From NCBI RefSeq assembly GCF_019668465.1, contig NZ_AP024828.1, positions 1,736,001 through 1,800,000 on the forward strand: a DNA stretch of 64,000 nucleotides. The letters run 5' to 3'. This document shows positions 17,262 through 26,067 of this stretch, one piece after another. Source of the stretch: Mycobacterium senriense. Its GTDB lineage: Bacteria; Actinomycetota; Actinomycetes; Mycobacteriales; Mycobacteriaceae. The notes beneath the pieces are model-generated. The model did no database searches. It saw nothing but the letters and a program-made list of their open reading frames with translations, and had not been told where the DNA came from. Each line of letters opens with the position of its first letter. Positions within the stretch are counted from its first letter, which is position 1. A program made the translations under genes and the position numbers.

Positions 17262-18086
17262 TCAGCGGTAGGCGGTCGCTCGCGCGGTGATCGCCACCTT
17301 GCCGTCGTCGCCGATGGCTTGCGCATCGGCCACGCCGGTGTTGCGGCCCACCCGCAGCGGCGTGCCCTCGTAGCGGGATTTGCCGCCGGCGAAGAAGGGG
17401 CGCAGGAAGTTCACTCGCAGCGAGCCGGTCCGCAGCAGACCGTCGGCAGGGTCCCGGTTTAGCGCCGCCGATGCCGCGAGCTCCAGGCCGGCGGCGGCGA
17501 CGCCCCCGTGCACGATGTCGATGTCGTTGTTCAGGTTGCGGTCCACACGCTGCGCCAGCACCGTCGCCGGACCATCCTGCGCAACGTGCACCGCCATCAG
17601 GTCGGCGAAAGTGGTCTCGCCCGACCGGCGCAGCGTCTCCGGCCGTTGCTGGGGGACCACGTCGCCGGCGTGGATGAAGAACGATCGCACTATGCCGGTG
17701 CCGATGACAGTACCGCGATAGGTCAGTGTGCAGATTCCCAGCGACGTGGCACCCAGTGGACCCGGCGAGTGCGCGCTGGCCAGCACCGTGCCGTCGAGGT
17801 CACGGACGTCTGGGCTGAGGTCCATCGACAGCTCGCTTGACACCGTCCACTGGCCTGGCCGTCTGCGGTAATGGTTGACGATCCCGGCAGCGGCGTCGAC
17901 GAGGATCGCCAAGGGGCCCACAGTGGGAGCGCCGGTGTACGGATTGCGGAATCGGTGCATCGGCATCGAAAGCACGGCGGTGGCCTTGGCCGGCTGTGAT
18001 TCGACGTATTCGATACCGAACCGGACCTGTATCGAGTCGGGTGTCTCGAGATCGTGCTGGTTTACCTCTTCGTCGATACCGGTCAT
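17262..18086 (-). CDS. acyl-CoA thioesterase, tandem hotdog (PaaI-like)
   Basis: A 274-residue protein with two hotdog halves. The N-half carries GPLAILVDAAAGIVNHYRR; the C-half carries DIDIVHGGVAAAGLELAAS, the HGG motif of PaaI/4HBT thioesterases, followed by LRVNFLRPFFAG. It would hydrolyse an acyl-CoA or serve as a CoA-ester release valve. Its ATG overlaps the TGA of the GntR gene (ATGA), so regulator and thioesterase are coupled, suggesting the GntR protein senses an acyl-CoA handled here. Its 3' end lies 12 bp from the convergent PKD gene. Confidence 0.82.
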   Translation of the reverse strand: MTGIDEEVNQHDLETPDSIQVRFGIEYVESQPAKATAVLSMPMHRFRNPYTGAPTVGPLAILVDAAAGIVNHYRRRPGQWTVSSELSMDLSPDVRDLDGTVLASAHSPGPLGATSLGICTLTYRGTVIGTGIVRSFFIHAGDVVPQQRPETLRRSGETTFADLMAVHVAQDGPATVLAQRVDRNLNNDIDIVHGGVAAAGLELAASAALNRDPADGLLRTGSLRVNFLRPFFAGGKSRYEGTPLRVGRNTGVADAQAIGDDGKVAITARATAYR

Positions 18087-18823
18087 TCGAGAAGGTCTAC
18101 GACAGTGGACAATTCGGCCCCGGTCAGGACGAACTCCTCTGCCTTCTGCAGATGGCGCTTCCAGAGCTCGCCGGCCTTCTCGGCGTCGCCGTCCTTGATC
18201 ATGTCCAGCACCATCCGGTGGGTTTTCGCCGAGCGGCGGACCGCCTGCTCGGCGCGCGTGCCCTTGGTGGGTTGCAGCGACCGGTTGGCCTTCTCGATGA
18301 TGTGATGCAGCATGTCGCTGACGATTTGCAGGGTGCTGTTGCCGGACAACCGCGCGATTGCGGCGTGGAAGTCGGTGAGCTGATCGACGGCTTCGCTGCC
18401 GGGATTCAGCTGCGATTCGCGTTCGACGATCTGCTCAAGTTCGGCGATCACCTTGGGATTGCGGTCCTTGGCCAACTGCTCGACCATCGGAACCTCGAGC
18501 GTCACTCGTGCGTCGTAGACGTCCTTCACCGTGACGCCTTCGTATTCGAGGATCAAGCCGGCGTAGCGGGCGAGTGTTTCGCGCCGGGGGCGGGTGACGC
18601 GAGCCCCGCCGCGTACCCCACGCTGAACCTGAATCAGCGACTCCGATTCGAGCACGCGGAACGCTTCCCGCAGCGTTGGCCGGGACACGCCGAAACGCTC
18701 CATCAGCTCCGATTCCGGTGGCAGCATGGTGCCTTCGATGATCTCGCCGCGGATGAACATCCGCCGCAGCACCGTGGCCACCCGATCGGCCATCTTCGGT
18801 TCTCGAAGACTGGTGACCTCCAT
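18083..18823 (-). CDS. GntR-family regulator, FadR/FCD subfamily
   Basis: A 246-residue regulator. The N-terminal winged helix (residues ~10-78) includes LPPESELMERFGVSRPTLRE and the wing QVQRGVRGGARV. Residues ~95-230 form an all-helical FCD ligand domain, with DFHAAIARLSGN and a late H in WKRHLQ as probable metal ligands. FadR-type proteins respond to acyl-CoA or organic acids. The promoter immediately upstream carries a perfect dyad (18859-18878) that belongs to the shared operator set, so this protein is one candidate for the cluster-wide regulator; that is inference from position only. Confidence 0.88.
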   Translation of the reverse strand: MEVTSLREPKMADRVATVLRRMFIRGEIIEGTMLPPESELMERFGVSRPTLREAFRVLESESLIQVQRGVRGGARVTRPRRETLARYAGLILEYEGVTVKDVYDARVTLEVPMVEQLAKDRNPKVIAELEQIVERESQLNPGSEAVDQLTDFHAAIARLSGNSTLQIVSDMLHHIIEKANRSLQPTKGTRAEQAVRRSAKTHRMVLDMIKDGDAEKAGELWKRHLQKAEEFVLTGAELSTVVDLLE

Positions 18824-18858
18824 TGCAACCTCCGCCGCTATGCGAATATGCGAATCAA

Positions 18859-18878
18859 CTAACCATTTAGCAGGTTAG
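18859..18878 (+). promoter_or_regulatory. dyad operator CTAACC-N8-GGTTAG upstream of the GntR gene (site F)
   Basis: A perfect dyad with six-base arms lies 36 bp upstream of the GntR start. Its inner 16-mer, AACCATTTAGCAGGTT (18861-18876), matches site A in 12 of 16 positions. A further AACTAGCCGGTT follows at 18882-18893. The position suggests autoregulation of the GntR-thioesterase operon by whatever protein reads the shared operator. Confidence 0.55.
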
Positions 18879-18932
18879 CCGAACTAGCCGGTTGAGCCGG
18901 GAATTGGCGACCGTCAGTTAGCAACGTCACCC

Positions 18933-20075
18933 TTAATACCCCATCGCCCGTCCCATGAGGTCCTTCATGATCTCAGTGGTGCCCGCATAGAGCCGCTGCA
19001 CCCGCGAGTCCCGCCAGAGCCTGGCCACTTCGTACTCGTTGATATAGCCGTAGCCGCCGTGCAGCTGCAGGCATCGGTCGATGATCTCCCACTGGACTTC
19101 GGAGGTCCACCATTTCAAGCCCGCGGCATCTTGATCCGACAGTGTGCCGTCGTTGACCGAGAGCACGCATTGGTCGAGGTAGGTCTGAGCGGCGTCGAGC
19201 TTGGTCTGCATTTCGGCCAGGAAGTGCCTATTGACCTGAAACTTGCCGATGGGCTGCCCGAACGCGGTGCGCTCCAACGCGTAGGCCTTGGTCAGGTTGA
19301 GCGCGCGGCGGGCGGCCGGCAGCGCGTAGCAGGCCACGCCGACCCGCTCGCTGGGCAGGTTGGAGACCAGATGGTAAAACCCGCGGTTGAGCTCGCCGAC
19401 CAGGTTCTGCTTGGGCACCTTGACATCCTCGAAGAACAATTCCGCGGTGTCGGCGGAGTATTGGCCGATTTTGTCGAGCTTGCGGCCACGGGTGAAACCC
19501 TCCATCCCGTCCTCGATCATCAGCAGGCTGATGCCCTTGTGCCGGGCCGACGGATCGGTCTTCACGGCCGTCAGCACCAGCTTGGACAGCAGGCCGTTGC
19601 TGATAAAGGTCTTCTGGCCGTTGACCACCCAGTGGTCGCCCTCGTCGCGCGCGGTGGTCTTGATGCCGGCCAGGTCGGACCCGGCCGCGGGTTCGGACAT
19701 CGCGATGGACCCGATGTACTCGCCGGAGACGAACTTGGGCAGCCAGCGTTCCTTCTGCTCCTCGGTGGTCAGATCGTTGAGGTACGGCACCAGGATGTCG
19801 TTCTGCACGCCCAGGCCGATGCCGACCGAGCCGGTCAGGAACATTTCCTCGGAGATGATCTGGTTGAACCGGAAGTCCTTGACTCCGAGCCCGCCGTACT
19901 TCTCGTCGAACTCCCAACCGATCAATCCGTGTTCGCCCGCGGCCAGCCAGGCCTCGCGGCTCACCTTGCCGTCGCGTTCCCACTTCTCGACGTTCGGCAC
20001 GCATTCGCGTTCGAAGAAGCTCCTTGCGGTGGCGCGGAACTCGTCGTGAATCTCGTCGAAAATGTTGCGGCGCAT
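18933..20075 (-). CDS. acyl-CoA dehydrogenase (LCAD/IVD-like)
   Basis: A 380-residue ACAD. Motifs: AMSEPAAGSDLAGIKT (FAD/substrate), WVVNGQKTFISNG, AFGQPIGKFQ and LQLHGGYGYINEYEVAR. Helix G reads NLPSERVGVA, and the MCAD-type catalytic Glu position is Ala (YAGTTEIMK), so the base is probably the helix-G Glu, as in isovaleryl- and long-chain ACADs. ATG 20075 follows AGGAAG; a longer start at 20231 is not homologous. It is the third gene of the descending ACAD operon from 22295. A close paralogue lies at 60996. Confidence 0.9.
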   Translation of the reverse strand: MRRNIFDEIHDEFRATARSFFERECVPNVEKWERDGKVSREAWLAAGEHGLIGWEFDEKYGGLGVKDFRFNQIISEEMFLTGSVGIGLGVQNDILVPYLNDLTTEEQKERWLPKFVSGEYIGSIAMSEPAAGSDLAGIKTTARDEGDHWVVNGQKTFISNGLLSKLVLTAVKTDPSARHKGISLLMIEDGMEGFTRGRKLDKIGQYSADTAELFFEDVKVPKQNLVGELNRGFYHLVSNLPSERVGVACYALPAARRALNLTKAYALERTAFGQPIGKFQVNRHFLAEMQTKLDAAQTYLDQCVLSVNDGTLSDQDAAGLKWWTSEVQWEIIDRCLQLHGGYGYINEYEVARLWRDSRVQRLYAGTTEIMKDLMGRAMGY

Positions 20076-20085
20076 ACGCTTCCTT

Positions 20086-21093
20086 CTACTCGGCCCACGT
20101 GACGACGGCCGGCAGGGCGCGGCCGGGTGCCCAGTCCTCGCCGGAGTCCTCGAAGAGTCGCTCGGCGAGCAGCCCTTCGAGCTGATCGTGCGACCCGCAG
20201 AGCGCGTTGATCTGGAATCCGCGAGTGACATAGCGGTGCAGGTCGTGCTCGGCGGTCAGTCCGATTGCCCCGCACACCTGCAGTGCCACGTCGCTGACGG
20301 CGCGGTGTGCCCGGCCCGCGGCGGCCTTAGCGGCCAGCGCCAACAGCTCGCCGCCGTCTCGCCACGACTCGCCCAGCAGCGCGCGCGCGCCCTCGAGCAC
20401 CGCCGAGGCATCGGCCAGTGCATGCCGCGGCGATTGAAATGACCCGATCGGTGCGCCGAACTGGACGCGCACGCTGACGTGCTCGACCGCGATGCGCAGC
20501 GCCTGCTCGGCCAGTTCGACCAGTTCGGTGGCCAGACCCCGATGGGCCGCGGCGACGGCGTGCTTCCATTCGGTGGAGGCCTCGACCAGCGGGACGTCAA
20601 GTGATCCACTCACCCGAGTCCAGTGCGTCGACATATCAAAGGTGTCCAGCCGGTGGCCGTTGAGCCGCCCGGCGTCGACCACGGCCGCCGACACCGCGCC
20701 CGTCGACCCGGACACCGGCACCACGATTCGACCCTCTAACGGTCCCAGGACGATGCCCGAGACCCGGTCAGCATCGGAAGCCACCACACCACCGGTGGAC
20801 AGGTCGGGCAGCAGCACGTGATCCGCGGGACCGTCGAGCACTGTGGCCAGTTCGGCCAACATGATGCGGTCCAAGCAGTCCGTCAGCGCCAGTGATCTGC
20901 CTTGCGCGCGGAACAACAGCTCACCCGCCTGGACGGGGTACTCGGCCTCTATCTCCGACCAGCCCAACTCGGCCAGCCGCCCACCGATTGCCAGGTGCTC
21001 ACCGGCGGTCTTGCCCGCCAGCTCCTCGAAGAGGCGAAACACCGCCTCTTCGACCATCTGCCATGACTCGTCGGGCACCGGCGCCTTCCTCAT
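20086..21093 (-). CDS. acyl-CoA dehydrogenase-family protein, small subunit
   Basis: A 335-residue ACAD-like partner subunit. The C-terminal half has VRVQFGAPIGSFQSPRH and QVCGAIGLTAEHDLHRYV, but the large-subunit EPGAGSD segment is missing and the N-terminal half is divergent. ATG 21093 overlaps the large-subunit stop by ATGA, the same architecture as the 8980/7886 pair, so an alpha2beta2 enzyme is likely. The final ACAD of the operon starts 10 bp downstream. Confidence 0.85.
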   Translation of the reverse strand: MRKAPVPDESWQMVEEAVFRLFEELAGKTAGEHLAIGGRLAELGWSEIEAEYPVQAGELLFRAQGRSLALTDCLDRIMLAELATVLDGPADHVLLPDLSTGGVVASDADRVSGIVLGPLEGRIVVPVSGSTGAVSAAVVDAGRLNGHRLDTFDMSTHWTRVSGSLDVPLVEASTEWKHAVAAAHRGLATELVELAEQALRIAVEHVSVRVQFGAPIGSFQSPRHALADASAVLEGARALLGESWRDGGELLALAAKAAAGRAHRAVSDVALQVCGAIGLTAEHDLHRYVTRGFQINALCGSHDQLEGLLAERLFEDSGEDWAPGRALPAVVTWAE

Positions 21094-22295
21094 CGTTTCT
21101 CCTTGGGCAGCCCGAGCAGGTGGTCGGCGATGATGCCGCGCTGCACTTCGGCGGTGCCACCCATCACCGTCGCCGCCCGTGAGTACCACCACTCGGCCCG
21201 CGCGGTGTCCAGTTCCGCGCCGCCACGGCCCGTGCCGGCGATCAGCTGCTCTCGCTCGATTTCCAGGATGAGGTCGTTGACCTCCTTCTCGGCGCGGCCG
21301 AACAGCAGCTTGTCGATGCTGCTATCGGCACCGACCGCCTCGCCCGCGGCCAATCGGCGCACGGTGGTGGCAGTGCGTGCCTGGGCGGCCGCCACGTCGA
21401 CATACACCCTGGAGAAGCGCTGGCGTTGCGCGTCGGTAGCGCCGGCGGTCACCATGTGCTCACGCAATCGACCCAATTCGGTGAGCACCTTGTTCAGCAC
21501 CGCGTAGCCGTACATGCCGCGTTCGTACTGCATCAGATGCATCGCCACGGCCCAGCCGCCGCCGACGTCGCCGACGACCCGCTCACGGTCGACCCGGACG
21601 TCGTCGAAGAACACCTCGGCGAGTTCGCGGCGCCCGCTGGCCAGCGCGATCGGGCGAATGGTGACGCCCGGTGCGTCGGCGTCGACCATGATCATCGTCA
21701 GCCCGCGGTGCCGGCTCTCGGGGGTTCCGGTCCGGACCAACGCCAACAGGCGCGTGGCGGTGGGCCCTTGGCTGGTCCAGATCTTCTGACCGCTGACGAC
21801 GAACCCCCCGGCCCCGTCGTCGACCGCGCGGGTGCGCAGGCTGGCCAGGTCGCTGCCCGACTCGGGTTCGGAGAAACTCTGGCCCCACCACTCGGCGCCG
21901 CTGAGGTAACCCGGCAGATACGCCGCGGCAAGACCGGGGGCGAACTTCAACAGGGCGGGCCCGAGTGTCTCCAGCGTCCAGTGTTGGGCCGGAATGGGCA
22001 GCATCGCACGGCCCAGTTCCTCGTAGTACACCGCACGGTGAATCTCGTTGCCGCCCAACCCACCTGCGGCCTCCGGCCAGCCGTACCGGTTCCAGCCGTC
22101 AGCGTGCAGCCGGGCCATCACCGCGGCGTCATGGGTCAGGCCATCCTCGGCGCTGGTGAACGCCGCCGTGCGCCACTCGTCGGCAGCGTCCAGGTCGCGC
22201 AGGTAGCGACGAAAGTCCTCGCGGTAGGCCGCGATGCTGGACACGTATTCAGGTTGGCGACCGTCGTGCAGGGCGCTATCGACAGGGGCGGACAA
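21090..22295 (-). CDS. acyl-CoA dehydrogenase, large subunit
   Basis: A 401-residue ACAD with SFSEPESGSDLASLRTRA, SGQKIWTSQGPTATR, LAEVFFDDVRVDRE and ending in TVMGGTAEVQRGIIADHLLG. These are the motifs of mycobacterial FadE large subunits; the small partner follows with an ATGA overlap. The start is TTG 22295, with AAGGG about eight bases upstream. It heads the three-gene ACAD operon and is divergent from the aldehyde dehydrogenase operon across the region with site E. Confidence 0.88.
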   Translation of the reverse strand: MSAPVDSALHDGRQPEYVSSIAAYREDFRRYLRDLDAADEWRTAAFTSAEDGLTHDAAVMARLHADGWNRYGWPEAAGGLGGNEIHRAVYYEELGRAMLPIPAQHWTLETLGPALLKFAPGLAAAYLPGYLSGAEWWGQSFSEPESGSDLASLRTRAVDDGAGGFVVSGQKIWTSQGPTATRLLALVRTGTPESRHRGLTMIMVDADAPGVTIRPIALASGRRELAEVFFDDVRVDRERVVGDVGGGWAVAMHLMQYERGMYGYAVLNKVLTELGRLREHMVTAGATDAQRQRFSRVYVDVAAAQARTATTVRRLAAGEAVGADSSIDKLLFGRAEKEVNDLILEIEREQLIAGTGRGGAELDTARAEWWYSRAATVMGGTAEVQRGIIADHLLGLPKEKR

Positions 22296-22340
22296 CTGGC
22301 TGCCCTTTCGTTGGTTCTCGCGTCTCGCCAGCCGGAGCTG

Positions 22341-22365
22341 AATCCGCTAAACAGTTATCTATAAC
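22341..22365 (-). promoter_or_regulatory. candidate shared operator (site E) plus GTTAT/ATAAC dyad
   Basis: Read on the minus strand, 22356-22341 is AACTGTTTAGCGGATT, matching the shared consensus in 13 of 16 positions. Immediately next to it GTTAT-CT-ATAAC at 22354-22365 is a perfect short dyad. The 115-bp region separates the ACAD operon (minus) from the aldehyde dehydrogenase operon (plus). A TACACT at 22370-22375 could be the -10 for the latter. Confidence 0.45.
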
Positions 22366-22410
22366 AAGGTACACTAGCCCACGCCGACAATTCTGCGAGA
22401 GGGAGCGCCA

Positions 22411-23904
22411 ATGACGGCTTCACCGGTCGCCGCAACAACTGTCCAGTTCAATCCCGAGGCCAGGCTTTTTATCGACGGCCGGCTGCGGGATTCGTCGACC
22501 GGTAAGACCGTCGACAACATCAATCCGGCTAACGAGGAAGTCCTCGGGCTCGCCACCGACGCCAGCGCCGAAGACATGGAGGAGGCCATCGCCGCTGCCC
22601 GGCGTGCCTTCGACTCCACCGACTGGTCCACCAACCACGAGTTCCGTCAACGCTGCCTGATGCAGTTGCACGACGCGCTGCAGGAGGAAGCCGAAGACAT
22701 TCGCGCCGAGCTGATCGCCGAGGTCGGTGCGACGGTGGGGATGACCCACATCGCACAGATGGGATGGCCGCTGGCCGACGCCATCCGGTGGCCGGCCCAG
22801 CTGATCTCGACCTTCCAGTGGGAGCGGATGCTCGATCAGGACGCGAAGATGGGTGTGCCGTACAACCGCGTCGTGGTCAAGGAGCCGATGGGCGTCGTCG
22901 GCGCCATCACGCCGTGGAACTTTCCGTTCGAGATCATCAGCAACAAGGTGGGCCAGATCCTGGCCACCGGGAACACGATGGTACTCAAGCCGGCCATCGA
23001 GACGCCCTGGAGTGCCCTGCGGTGGGGTCGGATCATCGCCGAGAAGACCGACATCCCGGCCGGCGTGGTCAACATCGTCCCGGCGTCGGACAACGACATC
23101 GCCCAGGTGCTGGCCACCGACCCGCGGATCGACATGGTCTCCTTCACCGGATCGACGGCGGTCGGCAAACTCATCCAGCGGCTCTCGGCCGACACCATGA
23201 AACGCAACATGCTCGAGCTCGGCGGCAAATCGGCGTACCTCGTGCTCGACGACGCCGACATGGCCACGGCGCTGCCCGGCTGTATCGGCGCCCTGATGCA
23301 CTCCGGGCAGGGGTGCGCGCTGGCCACCCGGATGCTGGTGCCGCGCTCGCATTACGACCAGGCCGTCGAGATCGCCTCCGCGACATTCGGCTCCCTGGCC
23401 GTCGGCGACCCTGCGGACCCGAACACCTTCTGCGGGCCGCTGGTCTCGGCCAAGCAACAGGCCCGGGTGCTGAACTACATCGAGATAGCCAAGCGTGACG
23501 GAGGCCGCGTCACCACGGGCGGCGGAGTCCCCGACGGCCTGGACCGCGGATACTTCGTGGCACCGACCGTCGTTGCCGACGTCGCACCGGACCACACGAT
23601 CTTCCAGGAGGAAGTGTTCGGGCCGGTGCTGTCCATCACGCCGTACGACGGGGGTGACGACGGCGCCGTGGAGTTGGCCAACAACTCCACCTACGGCCTG
23701 GCCGGCGGCATCATGGGCTCCGACGAGCGCGCCATGGCCGTCGCCCGCCGCATCCGCACGGGCTCACTGATGATCAACAGCGGCATGTACTACGGCGCCG
23801 ACGCCCCCTTCGGCGGCTACAAGATGAGCGGTATAGGCAGGCAGAACGGCATCGAGGGCTTCGAGCAGCATCTACAGACCAAGACGATCGGATACCCCCT
23901 GTGA
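22411..23904 (+). CDS. aldehyde dehydrogenase (NAD(P)-dependent)
   Basis: A 497-residue ALDH-superfamily enzyme oxidising an aldehyde to the acid. Catalytic Cys302 (SGQGCALATR) and Glu268 (LELGGKS) fall at the canonical positions, with the oxyanion Asn in ITPWNFPFE and the NAD loop FTGSTAVGK. The start ATG 22411 follows GAGGGAG. Its stop overlaps the GTG of the CoA-transferase gene. In the pathway it would take the aldehyde made by alcohol oxidation to a carboxylate ready for CoA activation. Confidence 0.95.
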   Translation: MTASPVAATTVQFNPEARLFIDGRLRDSSTGKTVDNINPANEEVLGLATDASAEDMEEAIAAARRAFDSTDWSTNHEFRQRCLMQLHDALQEEAEDIRAELIAEVGATVGMTHIAQMGWPLADAIRWPAQLISTFQWERMLDQDAKMGVPYNRVVVKEPMGVVGAITPWNFPFEIISNKVGQILATGNTMVLKPAIETPWSALRWGRIIAEKTDIPAGVVNIVPASDNDIAQVLATDPRIDMVSFTGSTAVGKLIQRLSADTMKRNMLELGGKSAYLVLDDADMATALPGCIGALMHSGQGCALATRMLVPRSHYDQAVEIASATFGSLAVGDPADPNTFCGPLVSAKQQARVLNYIEIAKRDGGRVTTGGGVPDGLDRGYFVAPTVVADVAPDHTIFQEEVFGPVLSITPYDGGDDGAVELANNSTYGLAGGIMGSDERAMAVARRIRTGSLMINSGMYYGADAPFGGYKMSGIGRQNGIEGFEQHLQTKTIGYPL

Positions 23905-25112
23905 GCGACATCCTCAGCGGAATACGCGTCGTTGAGCTGGCGGCGTGGACATTCGTTCCGGCCGCCGGCGCCGTGCTCGCCGATTGGGGTGCCGACGTCA
24001 TCAAAATCGAGCACCCCGAGACCGGTGACCCGCAGCGTGGCCTGATCAGCTCCGGGATCGTCACCGGCGCAGGGGGAGTGAATCACTTCATCGAGCAACC
24101 GAACCGCGGCAAGCGCAGCATTGGGCTGGACACCTCGACCCCGGACGGGCTCGAGCTGCTGATGAAGCTGCTCGAAACCGCCGACGTCTTTGTCACGAAT
24201 CTGCTGCCGGATTCGCGCCAGCGGATGGGCATCGACGTCGAGCAGGTGCGGGCGCGCAACCCCAAGATCATCTATGCCCGCGGCCACGGCTACGGCACCC
24301 GTGGCGACCTCGCCTCGCAGGGCGGCTTCGACCTGGCCGCCTACTGGGCGCGCGGCGGCATCGGCGATGCCTATTCGGCCGGCGACGGCACCTACCCGCC
24401 GATTCAGCGACCGGCATTCGGCGACTCCTATGGCGGGCTGGCGATCGCGGGCGGAATCGCCGCGGCCCTGTTGAAGCGCGAGCGCACCGGCGAACCGTCG
24501 GTGGTCGACGTGTCGCTGCTCAACGCCGCGATCTGGCAGTTGGGTCCGGACATCGTCGGATCAGGCGTCACCGGTCAGGACATCCCGAAGTTCAACCTCG
24601 ACGAGATGCCCAACCCGGTGGCCAGCATCTACAAGACCCGCGACAACCGGTTCATCGCCTTCGTGCTGCTGCAGGCCGACCGATTCTGGGCGGACTTCTG
24701 CACCCGGTTGGGCCGCACCGATCTGATCGAGGACGAACGGTTCGCTAACGCGGTCGTGCGGTTCGGCAACCGTCAGGAGTGCATCGGCGAGTTGCGCAGC
24801 GTGTTCGAGTCCGAAGATCTCTCCCACTGGGAGAAGGCATTTGCTGGTTTCGACGGGGTGTGGGACGTCATGCACACCGCTCACGAGGTGCACAGCGACC
24901 CGCAGGTGATCGCCAACGGGTATTTGCCCAAAGTCACCGATGCGAACGACAACGAGTTCGCGCTGGCGGCCAGCCCCGTGCAGTTCGACGAGGCTCCGCT
25001 GGACCTGACGTGTGCGCCGGGCCACGGTGAGCACACCGATGCGCTACTCGCTGAGCTTGGCTTCAGTGAGGAAGAAATCATCGAATTCAAAATCAATTCG
25101 GTTGTGCTGTAG
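23901..25112 (+). CDS. CoA-transferase, family III (CaiB/BaiF)
   Basis: A 403-residue family III CoA-transferase or CoA-ester epimerase. The N-terminal GIRVVELAAWTFVPAAGAVL with LADWGADVIKIEHP is diagnostic, and the catalytic Asp is probably that of GGFDLAAYWARGG near residue 143. Members move CoA between acids or racemise 2-methylacyl-CoA (MCR/AMACR branch). GTG 23901 overlaps the ALDH stop (GTGA), so it receives the acid directly in operon terms. The VOC gene overlaps its TAG by one base. Confidence 0.92.
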   Translation: MSDILSGIRVVELAAWTFVPAAGAVLADWGADVIKIEHPETGDPQRGLISSGIVTGAGGVNHFIEQPNRGKRSIGLDTSTPDGLELLMKLLETADVFVTNLLPDSRQRMGIDVEQVRARNPKIIYARGHGYGTRGDLASQGGFDLAAYWARGGIGDAYSAGDGTYPPIQRPAFGDSYGGLAIAGGIAAALLKRERTGEPSVVDVSLLNAAIWQLGPDIVGSGVTGQDIPKFNLDEMPNPVASIYKTRDNRFIAFVLLQADRFWADFCTRLGRTDLIEDERFANAVVRFGNRQECIGELRSVFESEDLSHWEKAFAGFDGVWDVMHTAHEVHSDPQVIANGYLPKVTDANDNEFALAASPVQFDEAPLDLTCAPGHGEHTDALLAELGFSEEEIIEFKINSVVL

Positions 25113-26056
25113 TGGCTTCGGAGGAACTTGCGCGGCGCTTCCTGCACGTCAATCTCAACTGCGCATCGCTGGACGCCACCGAGGCGCTCTATGTCGGGCA
25201 GCTCGGACTCTCGGCGCGAATGCGTACCGATCCCAAAGTTCCGACCGACGGCAGCATCCTCGGCATCGACGGCGACGAAACATTCTGTGAGACATCGTTT
25301 CTTTACGATTCGCGAGGCGGCCGCGCCGGCTGCGCTTTGGAGGCCATCGAGTTTCACAACCCGGCGCTGAAAGCCGACCCGAACAGTGACCCGACTCGTC
25401 CCGGCATCCGGTCGACGCTGCTGACAGTGGCCGATCTCGATGCAACCGTCATAGCGTTGCGCGAGGCCGGCATCACCGTGGGCGGGCCGGTCGACGGCCT
25501 GATCTCCGGCTCTAAATCGGTTCTCGCGGTCGACCCCGACGGAGCGGTCATCGAGCTCACCGAAGTCCCGAGCGATAAGCCGGGGGCGGTGTTCGCCGGA
25601 ATCCGCATCGCCGCCATCGACGCGGTGGCCACCGGAGAGTTCCTTGCCGCGATCGGTTTCACTCAGGTGCAGGCGCCGACTCAAGTCGAGGTGGCCGGCG
25701 ACCAACTCACGCCTGGCGGGTCACCCGATGCCGTCAAATGCGCGGTGTCGCGCTACGCGCTTCCTGAGGACGCCCATCAGTTCAGCCTCACCATTGTGGA
25801 ACATCCCGGCACCCGTGACGTGGACCCGGTGCCGTGGGGCGGGAACCATCAAGGGCTGTACCGCTGCGCGCTGCGGGTGGAAAACACCGAGGCGGCAATG
25901 GCGTTGATCCCGAATTCCGTTGAGGCCATGGGTGATCCGGTGTGGTGCCCGTTGCCGGGCACCAAGATCGAGGGGCTGTACATCTCCTTCCTGCGCTCAC
26001 CCGACGGAGTGGTATTCGAATTCGTCGAGCGGCCGCTGAGCTTCTTTACACGATGA
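25112..26056 (+). CDS. VOC-superfamily protein with two glyoxalase/dioxygenase-like modules
   Basis: A 314-residue protein with two vicinal-oxygen-chelate halves: residues ~8-150 (FLHVNLNCASLDATEALYVG and DPDGAVIELTEV) and ~160-310 (GIRIAAIDAVATGEFLAAIG and SPDGVVFEFVERP). Each DPDG/SPDG-x-x-x-E-x-x-E end is typical of metal-binding VOC modules, including extradiol dioxygenases, methylmalonyl-CoA epimerases and glyoxalases. With the CaiB-type gene before it, an epimerase-like or lyase role on a CoA ester is possible; I cannot choose. GTG start overlapping the upstream stop. Confidence 0.75.
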   Translation: MASEELARRFLHVNLNCASLDATEALYVGQLGLSARMRTDPKVPTDGSILGIDGDETFCETSFLYDSRGGRAGCALEAIEFHNPALKADPNSDPTRPGIRSTLLTVADLDATVIALREAGITVGGPVDGLISGSKSVLAVDPDGAVIELTEVPSDKPGAVFAGIRIAAIDAVATGEFLAAIGFTQVQAPTQVEVAGDQLTPGGSPDAVKCAVSRYALPEDAHQFSLTIVEHPGTRDVDPVPWGGNHQGLYRCALRVENTEAAMALIPNSVEAMGDPVWCPLPGTKIEGLYISFLRSPDGVVFEFVERPLSFFTR

Positions 26057-26067
26057 GTGGATGACCG

